A stretch of DNA of 64,000 nucleotides from positions 6,386,168 to 6,450,167 of the forward strand of contig OZ038531.1 in NCBI GenBank assembly GCA_964036665.1, given 5' to 3'. The translations under genes were made by a program, and so were the position numbers. Origin of the DNA: Gordius sp. MW1 (lineage: Eukaryota; Nematomorpha; Gordioida; Gordea; Gordiidae). Below are positions 1 to 11,566 of the stretch, in pieces. The number at the start of each line of letters is the position of its first letter. The first letter of the stretch is position 1. A model generated the notes under the pieces. The model searched no databases. It was not told where the DNA came from and saw only the letters and a list, made by a program, of their open reading frames with translations.

Positions 1-546
1 TGGGCCTTCGGACTGGATTGGGCCTTGTGACTCCCTTGCCGAATTCTGTTTTTTCATGTAAAAATAAGAGTCATTATTAGGCTTATTTGTGCAGATTATT
101 CATCAACTTTTATATTAGAATGTTCAATATGACAATGTCATATTCAGCTTCAATTAAAATATTTTAATTTTTAGCATCTATTTTTATATGTATTTTTACA
201 ATGAGAAATTACCACAAAAAGTATGAATTTGAATATCATTAAAGAAGGAAAATTCAAATATATATCTTGATTCTCCAAACAATGGTAAGCTATGTCTATG
301 ACGCACTTAACTGGACATAAATAATTTTTTAATAACTTAAATCTCCTTACTAACTTATTTTTGCTAGGTTGTTAATAACATAGTTTTCGTTCATATAAAT
401 AATTTAAAAGTCATTACTTCAATTATAATTTTTCACTCAAATAATAATCGATCTTAATTACGAACCGACGCCGTGTTTAATTAAGAGGCAAGGTGTTTAA
501 TAATTTTGATATTATTATATATTTATTACACACATCTATCTGATAG

Positions 547-1240
547 ATATGTTTTTAGTAGTTTTCCAAAACTTCCAGTTTTTTAGATAAACTAGGTTGA
601 AGGTGTAAAACATGCCCTTTTTTAAGGCTATATTGTCGTGGCATTTTAAATATTTAATGAAAACTATTAATTTAATCCTGTAGATCAAAATATTATCTAT
701 ATGTCCATTATTTTGAATTTTTTTTAACCTCTATATTCAAATTTTAAGGCGTTTGCGTAATCCCTTCTTCTTATTATGATTCGTCCCTCGATGTCTAATA
801 AACGGAGTGCATTAGAGTTTATACTGCGTAGCGATGTTTACTAACACATATCTCTCTCCCTTCACCCACTCTCCTCTCTTTCTCCTCCACTCCCGCCCCC
901 TTCATGTGTGCTTGGAAAGATATGGGGGGTGTGAGGTGAGATTGATGTGTTAGTAAACATCGAGTGTGTAGTATGTTATTTACTCCTTATTCCAGACATA
1001 GCAGGACGAACTTTGATAAGGGAAAGGGGTCTAAACGCAAAATTTAAATATAGGGGTGATATAAAAAATAAAATGGACCTATTAATGAAACTATAAACTA
1101 AAGAAATAAATTAATATTTTTTTATATGAATTAAAAATGTCGTTGCAATTCAGCCTCAAAAAGGGAAAATGAGCATTTTTTGCACCTTCAACCTCGTTTA
1201 TCTAAGAAACTGGAAGTTGTGGGAAAAACTAAAAACATAT
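547..1240. mobile_element. 694-bp palindromic (foldback) element
   Basis: The two halves are near-complementary over almost the whole length. The outer ends are atatgtttttagtag at 547 and aactaaaaacatat ending at 1240. The arms continue through the AACTTCCAG...AGATAAAC block and a central pair, cgatgtttactaacaca (832) and tgtgttagtaaacatcg (about 945-961). The centre of symmetry is near 893 in a C-rich loop. No transposase reading frame is present, so it is a non-autonomous foldback or MITE. A target duplication is not clear. Confidence 0.8.
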
Positions 1241-3954
1241 TATTATTATTCAGCCCAAAATTTTCTATCAAAATAAATGGTCTGATAGCGGGTTGAAATC
1301 ACAAAGTCAATATTTGTAGAGCTATGTTATTAAGAAGCGCTACATGTGATATATTGTACATTCGAGGGCATATCCGGATCTGATTAAACCTGGACACCTT
1401 CTTGCCACTATATCAAGTTTCTTTTAAATTTTATGCTCAAAAACAAGAGTTAATAACGTTTGAAACTTATCAATTTATGGATTAAAATATGTTGATTAAC
1501 GTATTATTATATGTCAATTATTTTTACTAAAAATTTTCTGATGAGCATTGGGTCTTAGAATAAATTTATTTATGGGTTGATAACAGCAAAATAGCTTTAA
1601 ACTATTTTTATCTGTATTCATTTATAAAAAAAATTAAAAGTGAATTACCTTGCTAATTTTACTTAGGCTATTTTAAATGATTTATTCCAAGAAAACAATA
1701 TAATGGCGATTCGCGATCCATGCATTATATATATAATTTTATCAGCGGCGAGAATTAAGTATATCATGAAGGGATGGGGAATTCGCGCGCATTTTAATAA
1801 TAAAAGTCATTTAAATTTTAAATATTTCGGCTGACAAAGGGGGATTCTTTAAACCAAATATTACTAGTGTGATGGATGTATGTCTGTTTATCCTCATCTG
1901 GTTTTTGCTCTGTCCTAAATCCTAATTAAGTTGAGGTTTTCATACTCTCCCAGAGTACAATGCGATGATAATTACTTGGTGTATAATAACGGTTGTACGG
2001 AAATAGGAAAGTGTAATGGTCATTGTAAGAAGGGGGCAGTGTAATAATTATTATTAAGGGAGGGTGGATGTTATGGGACAACGTATGTTAACAATTTATT
2101 CAATATGTTTCATGCCCAAATTATATGAATCAAACTATCTCTCACGATTTTAAAATTTTTTCTACTTTGATGTAATATAATACAGATAAATTTTTCTCTT
2201 ACAATAGTTAATAACAGTTCTAGCATCCATGTGTATGATTTTGCACCCATAAACTCGAAATTAAAAGCATTATTAAATATGACATTCCGTAATATGAAAT
2301 TATTACTTTTTAAGCCACTAAATAGCCTAAAACACAAATTATTCCTTTAATCAGTTTCTGCGCCATAATTGACATCTACAGGTTGTAATTAGCGACAAAT
2401 TTTTCGTACATTTTGTTTTTAAATGCATCTAGCTATTTACAGATAATTTTCTACAAAAACTTTTCAATGCTATAAGATAAATAAGTTGGTGTTAAATTTT
2501 TAAGTTAGTTCAATATATTAGTCATTAAGGTGACCTAGGAAAATTGAACATATTTTGTGAGTATAACAAATGCACATTTGTCTGTACATAAGGGTAATAT
2601 GTACACGGCTTAATCTTCCATAAAAGATTAAACATATAAATCTAAATTAGTTTTGCTCTTTAAAGGCTCAATACAAACATTCAAGAATTTTTGCAAGTAA
2701 CTTAGTATAATACTTGATATTCTATAACAGCGACTTTGACATAGAAATGTAACGAAACGCAGGGGAAGAGGTGAAATTTTTTACGATTCTGAAATATTCT
2801 ACGATTCTTTACCTTAATTAATAGATGAATCAATTCCCATCCACATGATTTTTCCATTTCATATAAGTCACCTGGAATTAAACAATTCCATTCCACACAA
2901 CTCAACTCTATCTCAGCCTACCTCAACTTCCTCGTATAATATATCATATCGCGCATTCCGATTCCATGCCTCATATCGCGTTTTGCGTTGCAATCCTTGT
3001 TTTTGATTTCAACTTTAACATTTATATTTTTTATTCTTTTGATTTTTAATAAGCTTTATATATTTGGAGATCCACTAAACAGGTTATATGTTTACAGCAC
3101 AAAAAGTAGATAAAATAAATTAATGCTCTATACTATAGGGCACTGTTATTATTATAACCCTGCGAACTCATATATATCATAATTGTAGATTTACAGATTT
3201 ATATTTTGTGTCTACGTCTATGACTTGAAGGTTATATTTCGATAGTATCATAGCATTGTTGATATTTTATTTGACATAAATCAATTTATACGTGCAAGAA
3301 TCGTCTGAAAAAATTAGCAAGTCTTTTGTTAATTAGTTTTAAGCCATTTTTGAGCAGTATGAAATAGAAGGAATGATCTGCTTGGCTAAGTCAGGAGTTG
3401 AGTAGCGTAGGGAAGGGGGATTTTATACCCCCCCCCCAATGACAAAAAATGAATTTTTTTAAATTATATGGAAATCCATGATATTAATAAGATTTTGTGC
3501 ATATAGAAATAAAAATTTGAAATTTATTTAGATGAAAATCTGCCAATTCTAACAGTATTTATAAAAAAAGTTCTATCCCGATTGCCTGTTTTTTGATAAG
3601 AGATTTAGATCTTAAGTCTTTATCTAAAAAACTATCTCAAACTCTAAAATCGAGAAGATGCTTATGCAAGCCAAATTTTAGTAATTGGGTATCATACAAG
3701 AGAAAAGTTTAATAATAAATTATGTTTAACTGATACTCATTGCAAATGATAATTTTACAAAGCGTTTTAAACAATTTCTTTCGGACTTGCTTCATTTTTA
3801 AACATACTTTAATGTCTCTTTTCGTTATAAATTGAGCGTGCTAATTCTACAGTAGAAAATGATGTAGAAATTCAACTAAAACTTGATATTCTTCATGGTT
3901 TAGTAAATTTAATTTTTAAAATCCACTTTTTGAGATTCATGATAAAGCTAATCG
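1241..3954. other. intergenic, AT-rich
   Basis: No gene, RNA gene or bounded repeat is supported. The small open frames at 2110-2337 and 2702-2905 on the minus strand lack coding features. Confidence 0.5.
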
Positions 3955-4625
3955 CCAAAGCCGGGCAATGATGGGGTTGAAACGGGCCGGGCTTGGACGA
4001 GCGTTATAGTATAAAACAAGCTCCGGCCAGCAGAATTATTTTAATAATCTCTATATTTTTGTATTTGAATATATAAAAAATGGCGTTTTTATGATGTTTA
4101 TCAAATTATTCTTATTTAACTCACAATATCGTTGATTTTTGTTGGTTGTTTGTTCATTAATTAGTGATTCTTAAATAAGTGGATTTGAAGAGTGTTTATT
4201 TTTAATTAGGCAATGGTTAAAAATTTTTAAAAATAGATTATTTAAGTTAAATAAAATTTGCAGAGAGTTTGAATTAGCATAAATAATTTTATTTAATGCA
4301 GCTTCAAGTGCTACTAGTGAAAATTTAACGACGCGTTGCTTGTTGAAAAAAACAGAGCCACGTATGATTGATTTTTTGTTGTTGTTAATATGATCATTTT
4401 CAACATAAAATAAATGATTGTTTTAGTATTGACAAAAATGTTTAAAACCCCGCAAAATATATAAGAATTTTTTAAGAAGGGTGTAGGCCGGGACGGTGTT
4501 TTGTAAAAAATTAGGGCGGGCTCGGGTCTATAATTTTATTTTAACAGTCCCGGGCTGAGACAATTTTTGGTACTGGTGGGCAAATTTAACCTAAAAGGCC
4601 CGTGCATCAAACGATGGCCCTAATT
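3955..4625. mobile_element. GC-rich inverted-repeat element, possible hAT relative
   Basis: CCGGGC/GCCCGG-rich ends (gccgggcaatgatgg near 3960; catcaaacgatggccc near 4605) are imperfectly complementary and flank an AT-rich core. They resemble the GC-rich termini of the hAT element at 38844-39276. Ends and target duplication are not exact, so this is tentative. Confidence 0.4.
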
Positions 4626-5259
4626 GGCACAAACATAAAAATTGGAAGGAGCTCTTTGAAATTTGGGTCCATGAAGATATTATCAATATATTTTTCACCA
4701 AAAACCCAACACGGGTATTGAATTTATATAAACAATTTTTATATTATATAAAAATTGTCGACAATAATTTACCACCCTCCCCCCCCCCCTTTTTAATTGG
4801 GTAGTCTATAAATACTAAATAAATGTCTGTTTAACAATATTATTTAGCAAAAAATTTTGACCCCCCCCCCCTTTAGGCACTCCTGCCTGCGCTGTAACCC
4901 ATAGTTACTAATGCTAAATATGTGCATAACTAAACAAGATTATTGATATTGCAGGGTTTTGCCTTTACTATAGCAAATTTTACCCCTTCCTTTCAAATTT
5001 GAAAGTAGACGCAATAAATTATATTTTTATCTGTTCAAATATGCAGTCTTATATAAAAGCTGCTAATTCGCGCCTCATTATTCCCGTTTGTTTACTACCA
5101 TTTTAGTTCAGACAATGATTAATTCTTTTTTAATCATAAATATTCATATAATTTATCAGATATTTTATAATTAATTACATGCCATATTGTTTTGTTTTTT
5201 ACCACTTACAGATTATCTATTCGGGTTCATTCCTTTTTCCATATGTAAGTTTTAAACCG

Positions 5260-5865
5260 ATGTTTAGTTTAGTACGTTTTCGTTATTTTCAATTTTATAA
5301 ATTACATTTGCGACAGTTTTCTGTGTATGAGCCTCCTGAAAGTTGGTATGAATCTTTAGGCTTAAAAAAGGATGAAATACCTAGACTTGATAAGCCTATA
5401 AACTTAAAACTTCGAGGTTATGATTTTGTGGTCTTGGAAAAAGTGCAATCTAAGCTACATAGTATATTGAAATCCTTGGCAATAAAAGCTAAAGATGCTC
5501 ATGGTACTCCAGCAAAAAGCTCAAAAATCATAACTTTTAAAAGAAGAAGCAAAATCCCTGAAAATAATTATATTCTTAATATGTATGAAAGAAACATTAT
5601 TTTGTCAAATCTAACATCATTGAATTTGCCTATACTTTATGAAATTATTACAACAATTCTACCAGAGGGGGTCAATTTAAAATTTGACTATTTTACCGAA
5701 AAAGATGAAAATTATTTGTATATACAAGATTCAGAATTACAGACATTAAAAACTGGATTAAATATAATGTCTCAACAAGAAGAAGAAAAAATGAATGAAA
5801 GTTTAGTTAAAAAGCGTTTAAAGGAAGAATCAAAAATTTTAAAAAACTTATCAAAAATTTTATAA
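5260..5865 (+). CDS. MRPL48: mitochondrial ribosomal protein mL48 (uS10-like fold)
   Basis: This is a single-exon reading frame of 201 residues, close to the roughly 210 of vertebrate mL48, a protein of the mitochondrial large ribosomal subunit. The assigned start gives an N-terminus rich in Arg, Phe and Tyr without acidic residues, as expected of a mitochondrial presequence. The mature part begins near VYEPPESWYE. Family-like blocks follow in order: LRGYDFVVLEKVQSKLHSI, a basic FKRRSKI stretch, YERNIILSNL, then LPILYEIITTILPEGVNL. The ILPEGV block is characteristic of mL48. An in-frame ATG at 5179 exists, but a good acceptor (tttaccacttacag) at about 5211 lies between the two ATGs, so I take the downstream one. 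TIMM8 follows 58 bp after the stop. The C-terminal 50 residues are Lys/Glu-rich and probably helical. Confidence 0.85.
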   Translation: MFSLVRFRYFQFYKLHLRQFSVYEPPESWYESLGLKKDEIPRLDKPINLKLRGYDFVVLEKVQSKLHSILKSLAIKAKDAHGTPAKSSKIITFKRRSKIPENNYILNMYERNIILSNLTSLNLPILYEIITTILPEGVNLKFDYFTEKDENYLYIQDSELQTLKTGLNIMSQQEEEKMNESLVKKRLKEESKILKNLSKIL

Positions 5866-5923
5866 TCATTAAATATATGTATAATTGATTATATCTATAC
5901 ATTTATATTCAGAAATCTGCATT
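5866..5923 (+). promoter_or_regulatory. mL48-TIMM8 intercistronic spacer with a splice-acceptor-like site
   Basis: Only 58 bp separate the mL48 stop from the TIMM8 ATG. There is no AATAAA in the spacer. A pyrimidine-rich acceptor (tacatttatattcag) ends about 12 nt before the ATG. A spacer this short leaves no room for a separate promoter. The arrangement is what a two-gene operon resolved by spliced-leader trans-splicing would look like. Cis-splicing from an upstream 5' exon is the alternative. Confidence 0.5.
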
Positions 5924-6184
5924 ATGGCCTCACATAGTGATCAAATTGACCCTAAATTAGAAGGCTTTATTGAAATTGAAACGCAAAAACAAAGGTTCCA
6001 ACAATTAATTCATGAAGTAAATGATGAATGCTGGGAAAAGTGTGTAGACAAACCTGGCCCAAAATTTGATTTAAAAACGGAAAAATGTTTAACAAATTGT
6101 GTGGAACGGTTTATTGACACGTCAAATTTTATTATAGATAGACTTCAACAAATTGGCTCTAATTCGTCAACTGAGGAATTGTAA
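5924..6184 (+). CDS. TIMM8: Tim8 small Tim chaperone of the mitochondrial intermembrane space
   Basis: This 86-residue single-exon frame has the twin CX3C signature of the small Tim family: CWEKC and CLTNC, spaced by the Tim8-type linker [14 protein letters not shown]. It continues with [15 protein letters not shown], which is specifically Tim8-like rather than Tim9, Tim10 or Tim13. In other animals Tim8 pairs with Tim13 in a hexamer that escorts hydrophobic precursors across the intermembrane space, and the four cysteines form two disulfides through the Mia40 relay. An upstream in-frame ATG at 5885 would add 13 hydrophobic residues and lies before the acceptor-like site, so I start at MASHSDQ. 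An AATAAA at 6260 lies 76 bp after the stop and is probably the poly(A) signal for the mL48-TIMM8 unit. Confidence 0.93.
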   Translation: MASHSDQIDPKLEGFIEIETQKQRFQQLIHEVNDECWEKCVDKPGPKFDLKTEKCLTNCVERFIDTSNFIIDRLQQIGSNSSTEEL

Positions 6185-6265
6185 AATATCATGTTTTTAT
6201 TCATTTTGTATTGTTATTCAAAAACCTGAGTATGATTTTTATGATAAAATAAGATTTGTAATAAA

Positions 6266-7510
6266 AAAAAGGTGTGTAATAATATATCTCAACTGTTATT
6301 TATTTGAATGAATCATAATAGGATATAATTGGTAGCTAAATAAAAAAAGCTTTAGTTTGCACTATATAAATATAGACAATATTTGCCACCTTTGTTAAAC
6401 TAAAATACAAAGACAAATTTCTTGTTATCTTTAATGCCCTAGGTTTTAACATTATACCTTTTTATTATATTATTTTTTGCAGTTACAAAATTCATTTTTG
6501 TTATAACCTAGAATTACTCATTGTTTACTTGTAATATTGAAATATTATAATTAACTATTTTAAAGTTTTTAAGGGTCTTAGTCAAAAGTTTAAATTAAGA
6601 AAGTAAGAAGTTTCTGTAGCATTGAGGATAGTAATTAAGTATTTCACCTGTTCTTTATGAAAAATATCTTTAATCTTAAAAAGCTGTGTGTTTAGTACAG
6701 CTTAAAATTCAGGCACAAAGATTCAATAAATACAAAATAAGAAAGAATAGAATTTAATATTAACTTTATAGTCAATTAAAGCAAGATCATTATATATCTT
6801 GGTCTATGATATAATTAAGGGTCCCCCACTTGAGATCTTATATATTTATTTAAATAACATAAGTGACATTGCAAATTAGGTAAATAATAAAAATAGAGAG
6901 CATTTAGTTATAAAATTTGTATCTTTGAGGTTATTAACACAAAAATTTTCCTGTCTTCATTGATACTTAAAATTAATAATTAGAGCCAAAAACTAGATGC
7001 AAGGTAATGGCCAGCAAAGTCACCTTTTTAACCCCAAACTGATTCAAAAATAATACAAAGTAAGTATGTTAAATCTAATTGACAAATGAAAGTACAGCTT
7101 TTACATGCTAATTGATGCCATAAATCTCGACCACAATATTTATTTAAACAATTTTTTATGATTATATGAATAAACATTGTTAAATCTAATAAAATTGCGT
7201 GTCTCATTTGCTATTCTCTCTGATTGCAAAAGTTTTAATTAAATTTGTTACAATAAACTTTAACAGTTTTACACTCTATTAATATCTATGCTATTTATGG
7301 GCTCACTTTTAATTATAAATTCCTCGATCTTGTCTTGTCCAACTTGTTAGTTCGGGTTCTAACCTCCCCCCTTCCATTGGCATAAAATTCGTTGGTCAGG
7401 CCAAATGCTAATGGATGGTAACGGGGGTCATAATGTTTAAATATCTCAAATAAAAGGAAATTTTTATGAAAAATGTCTTTACAAATAGGTTTAGAATAAT
7501 GGTTTATGAT
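6266..7510. other. int​ergenic downstream of TIMM8
   Basis: AT-rich sequence beyond the TIMM8 poly(A) signal; nothing recognisable before the first MITE. Confidence 0.5.
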
Positions 7511-7686
7511 CATGGGCGTAGCCAGGTTTTGGATTGGGGGGGGGGGCAAAACGTTTAAAAGTTCGGGGGGGGGGGACAAAACGTATTTTTTTTTAATTTT
7601 TAAGGGTTTTTGCATTGAAAATTTTTTTTTTCGTCATTAAGGAAGGGGGGCAACCACCCCCCTGCCCTCCCCTGGCCACGCCCATG
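7511..7686. mobile_element. hAT-like MITE, CATGGGCGTAGCC family
   Basis: Ends are CATGGGCGTAGCCAGG and CTGGCCACGCCCATG. The element is flanked by the exact 8-bp direct repeat TTTATGAT. It has an internal G-rich arm and no coding capacity. The 8-bp duplication places the family with hAT transposons. Confidence 0.85.
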
Positions 7687-7800
7687 TTTATGATAATGTA
7701 TTCAAAAAAAAATATTAAAAAATATTTTGTGGAAGGTGGGGTCCTGGAAGACCCCGGGCATCTAAAACACTCTTAATCTTCAAAACTATTTAATAAAAAC

Positions 7801-8217
7801 CAGGGGTTTGAACCCGCCCAAAATAAAATCGGGTTCGTGTTCGGGTTTGGCATAAATTTTGAATTCGGGTTCGGGTTTAAGGAATTGCGTTCGGGTTCGG
7901 GTTCAAGAAAATATTATATCAATTATATATATAATACTTACAAATAATTCTTGAGATAATTAGTATCGATTAATGAATGAAAAATGTCGGAAACATAAAA
8001 ATATTGTAATTACAATCGTATGGTTTTCGTTACATTGTCATGATAGAGAAGACTGAGATATTCAATTCATAATATATTTTTGAATTAAAAACCCGAACCC
8101 TTATTTGTATTCATCGGGTTCGGGTTTTAAGGGTATTTTTAAAAATGGGTTAGGGTTCGGGTTCTGTAAAACATCGGGTTTTACCCGGTTCGGGTTCGGG
8201 TTCGGCACAAACCCCTG
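7801..8217. mobile_element. hAT-like non-autonomous element with TTCGGG-rich arms
   Basis: Termini CAGGGGTTTG and CAAACCCCTG are perfect inverted repeats. Both arms contain runs of GGGTTCGGGTTCGGG-type repeats around an AT-rich core. There is no open frame. The flanking 8 bp do not match well, which suggests age. Confidence 0.65.
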
Positions 8218-8278
8218 AAACAAGCCAAATTTGGCAGATATATTCTAGGATCAATTTTATTTATTAAACTAATGAAAC

Positions 8279-8441
8279 CATGGGCGTAGCCAGCATTGGA
8301 ATTAGAGGGGGGCTGATTTAGTGAGGGGCGAAATGAAGATTTTTTGAAATTGTAGCCATAATCTTAATAATTTTCAATAATCATTTTGAATTTAGAGGGG
8401 GGGCAGCCGCCACATCCTGCCCCCCGTTGGCTACGCCCATT
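8279..8441. mobile_element. hAT-like MITE, CATGGGCGTAGCC family
   Basis: Ends are CATGGGCGTAGCCAGC and TTGGCTACGCCCATT, with direct repeat AATGAAAC on both sides (8 bp). The central part matches the other family copies (TTTAGAGGGGGG...GCAGCCGCC). Confidence 0.85.
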
Positions 8442-8916
8442 AATGAAACCACAAAAATACCTAAGTATTTTTTAACTACTACTGAGTGTTAAAAAATAAA
8501 TCCGAATTTTAGGCAAAAAGTCAATTATATTAATAGAGATCTTGTTAATATTGCGCTGATAGAAATAATTTATTTACGTGTAATTTAATTTTAAATGACA
8601 AATTACTATTTCTAAGACTTATTATACAATATTTTCTGACCCTAATGCTCGTTTTAAAATTAAAAGGATATAGTTCTTAGTTATTTACCTAAAACGTGTC
8701 TCAATTTATAAAATAGAGGAGGGAGATTTTACTGCAAACCAAACTAAGTAATCAAGATAATTAATGTATTTGATTTTTTTTTATTATGCTCTTTTCTCGT
8801 AGTATTGCTCCTAATTTCTAAAAACATGGATTTCTAAAGTTTGAACAAGCATGAAACACTAAGAAAGATTAAATTTAATTAGTACTAAAAAAAACTCGGG
8901 CCTTCGGCCCTCGTGG

Positions 8917-8985
8917 GAAGGGGGAGGGGAGAAGGGGAGGGGAGAAGGGGAGGGGAGAAGGGGAGGGGAGAAGGGAAGGGGGGAC
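8917..8985 (+). repeat. G-rich minisatellite inside Helentron-like copy A
   Basis: About four and a half copies of a 13-bp unit, aggggagaagggg, lie next to the terminal hairpin. The runs of four G on one strand could form a quadruplex. A shorter version is present in copy B (about 36945-36988). Confidence 0.85.
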
Positions 8986-9339
8986 GACTCATCTTTACTT
9001 TGTATAAATGTATCATATTTGCTATGCAATTTATGGGCGAGAAAGGTGGGAAGGGGCGAGAATGCCTATAGGGGGGTATTAAATGCCTAATGATTAATTA
9101 ATTATTTATACAAATTTTCCATTTATAGGCAAAATGTAATATAGGCAAAATGTAATATAGGCAAGGGTTAGGGTTAGATTTAGTGTTTGCATCTAGTTGC
9201 GTATTACATTAGTTTTTACGGCCTTTAGTGATTATGGGTCTAACAAACATTATATTATAAAACATCACAATGTTAAGAATTTGCAGAATTGTTGGGAGAA
9301 ATTTTTGTTGAATTTGAACAATTTTTAATTAAAAAAATC

Positions 9340-10680
9340 AAAAATTTGGCGAATGGTCATTTTTTCTCCATTGGTCAGTACCAACAGATACTCTATAAGT
9401 CAATGATAGCCAAAAAAACGGAAAAAAAAATTTGATGCTCACTTTGGCCAATGGTCATTTTTTTCCATCGGTCAGCAGCCAGCACCGGTAAAAATGGATA
9501 TAAATTCATAAGAGTAAAAAAAAACGAAAAAAAAATTTTCGAATCACATTTTGGCCAATGGTCATTTTATTCCATTGGTCAGCAGCCAGGACACGGTAAA
9601 AGTGGATATAAATTCATAATAGTCAAAAAAAACGAAAAAAAAATTTTCGAATCATATTTTGGCCAATGGTCATTTTATTCCATTGGTCAGCAGCCAGCGG
9701 ACGGCCAAAAAGTCATAATAGCAATGGTTGGAACAGGAACAATCATAATAGTCAAAAAAAACGAAAAATATAATTTCGATTCACATTTTGGCCAATGGTA
9801 ATTTTTTTCATTGGTCAGCAGCCAGCTGATGGCCAAAAAGTCATAATAGCAATGGTAGTAACAGGAACAATTATAATAGTCAAAACTAAAACGAAAAAAA
9901 AACTTGGAATCACATTTTGGCCAATGGTCATTTTTCCATCGGTCAGCAGCCAGCGGACGGCCAAAAAGTCATAATAGCAATGGTAGTAACAGGAATAATC
10001 ATAATAGTCAAAAAAAAAACGAAAAAATAAACTCGGATTCACATTTTGGCCAATGGTCATTTTTTTCATTGGTCAGCAGCCAGCGGACGGCCAAAAAGTC
10101 TTATTATCAATGATAGTAACAAGAACAATCGTAATAGTCAAAACTAAAACGAAAAAAAAACTTGGAATCACATTTTGGCCAATGGTCATTTCATCGGTCA
10201 GCAGCCAGCGGACGGCCAAAAAGTCAAAATAGCAATGGTAGTAACAGGAACAATCATAATAATCAAAAAAAAACGAAAAAATCAACTTGGATTCACATTT
10301 TGGCCAATGGTCATTTTTTTCATTGGTCAGCAGCCAGCAGACGGCCAAAAAGTCATAATAGCAATGGTAGTAACAGGAACAATCATAATAGTCAAAAAAA
10401 ACGAAAAAATAAACTTGGATTCACATTTTGGCCAATGGTCATTTTTTCTTTGGTCAGCAGCCAGTGGACGGCCGAAAAGTCGTATTAGCAATGGTAGTAA
10501 CAGGAACTATCATAATAGTCAAAAAAAAGAAAAAAGAAACTTGGATTCACATTTTGGCCAATGGTCATTTTTTGCATTGGTCAGCAGCCAGCAGACGGCC
10601 AAAAAGTCTTATTTTCAATGGTAGTAACAAGAACAATCATAAAAGTCTAAAAAAACTCCGAGATTCTAACCCAAACCCTT
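9340..10680 (+). repeat. tandem array, about 11 units of 96-130 bp
   Basis: The phrase TTTTGGCCAATGGTCAT recurs at about 9344, 9442, 9550, 9658, 9788, 9916, 10043, 10174, 10304, 10427 and 10555. Early units are 96-108 bp and later ones about 130 bp. Each unit carries a small hairpin (CCAATGG...CCATTGG) and the phrase GTCAGCAGCCAGCGGACGG. The open frames seen here are by-products of the periodicity. Confidence 0.95.
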
Positions 10681-10995
10681 GTAGTGGAGGGCATAGGGTA
10701 ATTATAGCAATTAATATCAATGTTACCCAATTCAAAAACGAATAGATATACCTATGCATTAATTTAACGTAGCAATTAAAACCCGACCCCGCCCGAAAGC
10801 GAGGGAGATAGAGATGAGGGGTGGGGCACCTCTTTCTCATGCATTAATTTAAAAAAGCGATAACCTAATATACCCAATGCAAATAGATAGGGAGGATACA
10901 ACGGACGGACGACGGACGGACGGACACCAAAAAACGAGCCCATAAATTGCATAGCAATTAATAAATGATAATCTTAGAATCAAATACCAACATTT

Positions 10996-11566
10996 CTAAT
11001 TAACATGCCATCTAGGACACAATTTAAATTAGAGACTACAGTTGAAACTTCTTAATCGCAAATCGGATTATCGAGAAAATCTTTTATTAACCGCCTTTTT
11101 GTTTTTTTTTAAACGCTAATATTAACAAAAACATCTTTTATTGACAAATCGCTTAATAGTTCAATATCGGATATTTACAAACATTTTCGTGTCCTTAAAT
11201 CAACCAGATGATTATATAAAGTATTGTTTTATTGCGAAGCGTAAGAAATGAATATTTAATATAATGTACATATACTTTTATTTCCATCGTTTAATCGCGA
11301 AATATCGGTTAATCGCGAATTTTTCTCAGGCCCGAGGCTTTGCATTTAAACGGTTTTGACTGTAGTTGGACTAAATTATCCCTATTAGATATACCTATCT
11401 CGATTAGTATGTGAATAAAAAATTAACTATAGCATACTGATGAGCTCCAATAAGAGCGAAAACGTTATATGACTGTTTTTATTTTCGGGTCACATTCTAA
11501 AAGCATAGGTATAATTAGCCAAACTAGTCTCTAATTTAATTTTGTCCTAGATGGTATGTTAATTAG
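10996..11566. mobile_element. TIR element with 40-bp arms, interrupted by a pogo-like MITE
   Basis: The left arm begins ctaattaacatgccatctag at 10996. The right arm (11527-11566) ends ctagatggtatgttaattag. They are complementary over about 40 bp. The pogo-like element at 11039-11362 lies directly inside the left arm, so it inserted later. Confidence 0.75.
11039..11362. mobile_element. pogo/Tigger-like MITE
   Basis: The element has CAGTTGAAAC and GGTTTTGACTG ends and is flanked by TA on both sides (11037-38, 11363-64). It contains AATCGCGAAAT/ATCGGTTAATCGCGAA phrases typical of pogo-like termini. It is 324 bp long with no coding capacity. Confidence 0.75.

Larger units (their letters stand above)
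8893..10960 (-). mobile_element. Helentron-like non-autonomous element, copy A
   Basis: Read on the minus strand, it starts with a subterminal repeat (TTAATTGCTATGCAATTTAT), then a CCGTCCGT-rich stretch and about eleven tandem units. A second, inverted subterminal repeat follows (ATAAATTGCATAGCAAAT at about 9020). The element ends with a GGGCCGAAGGCCC hairpin next to its end at 8893. Subterminal inverted repeats, a tandem-repeat core and a 3' hairpin without target duplication are the hallmarks of Helentron/HINE elements. A second copy lies at 36922-38582. Confidence 0.7.

Noticed and set aside
5179-5259. Upstream ATG as the mL48 start
   Set aside because: It precedes a good acceptor site and would add a hydrophobic stretch atypical of a mitochondrial presequence; the ATG at 5260 is preferred, though not proven.
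7801-8217. Telomere repeat variant (TTCGGG)n
   Set aside because: The repeats lie symmetrically inside inverted termini CAGGGGTTTG/CAAACCCCTG, so they are the arms of a hAT-like element.
9340-10680. CRISPR-like array of spaced repeats
   Set aside because: The whole unit is repeated without unique spacers and the genome is animal; it is a transposon tandem core.
9451-10745. Series of open frames of 60-150 codons on both strands
   Set aside because: They follow the 96-130-bp periodicity of the Helentron-like tandem array and repeat the same peptide phrases in shifted frames. The same happens at 37551-37870. They are not genes.
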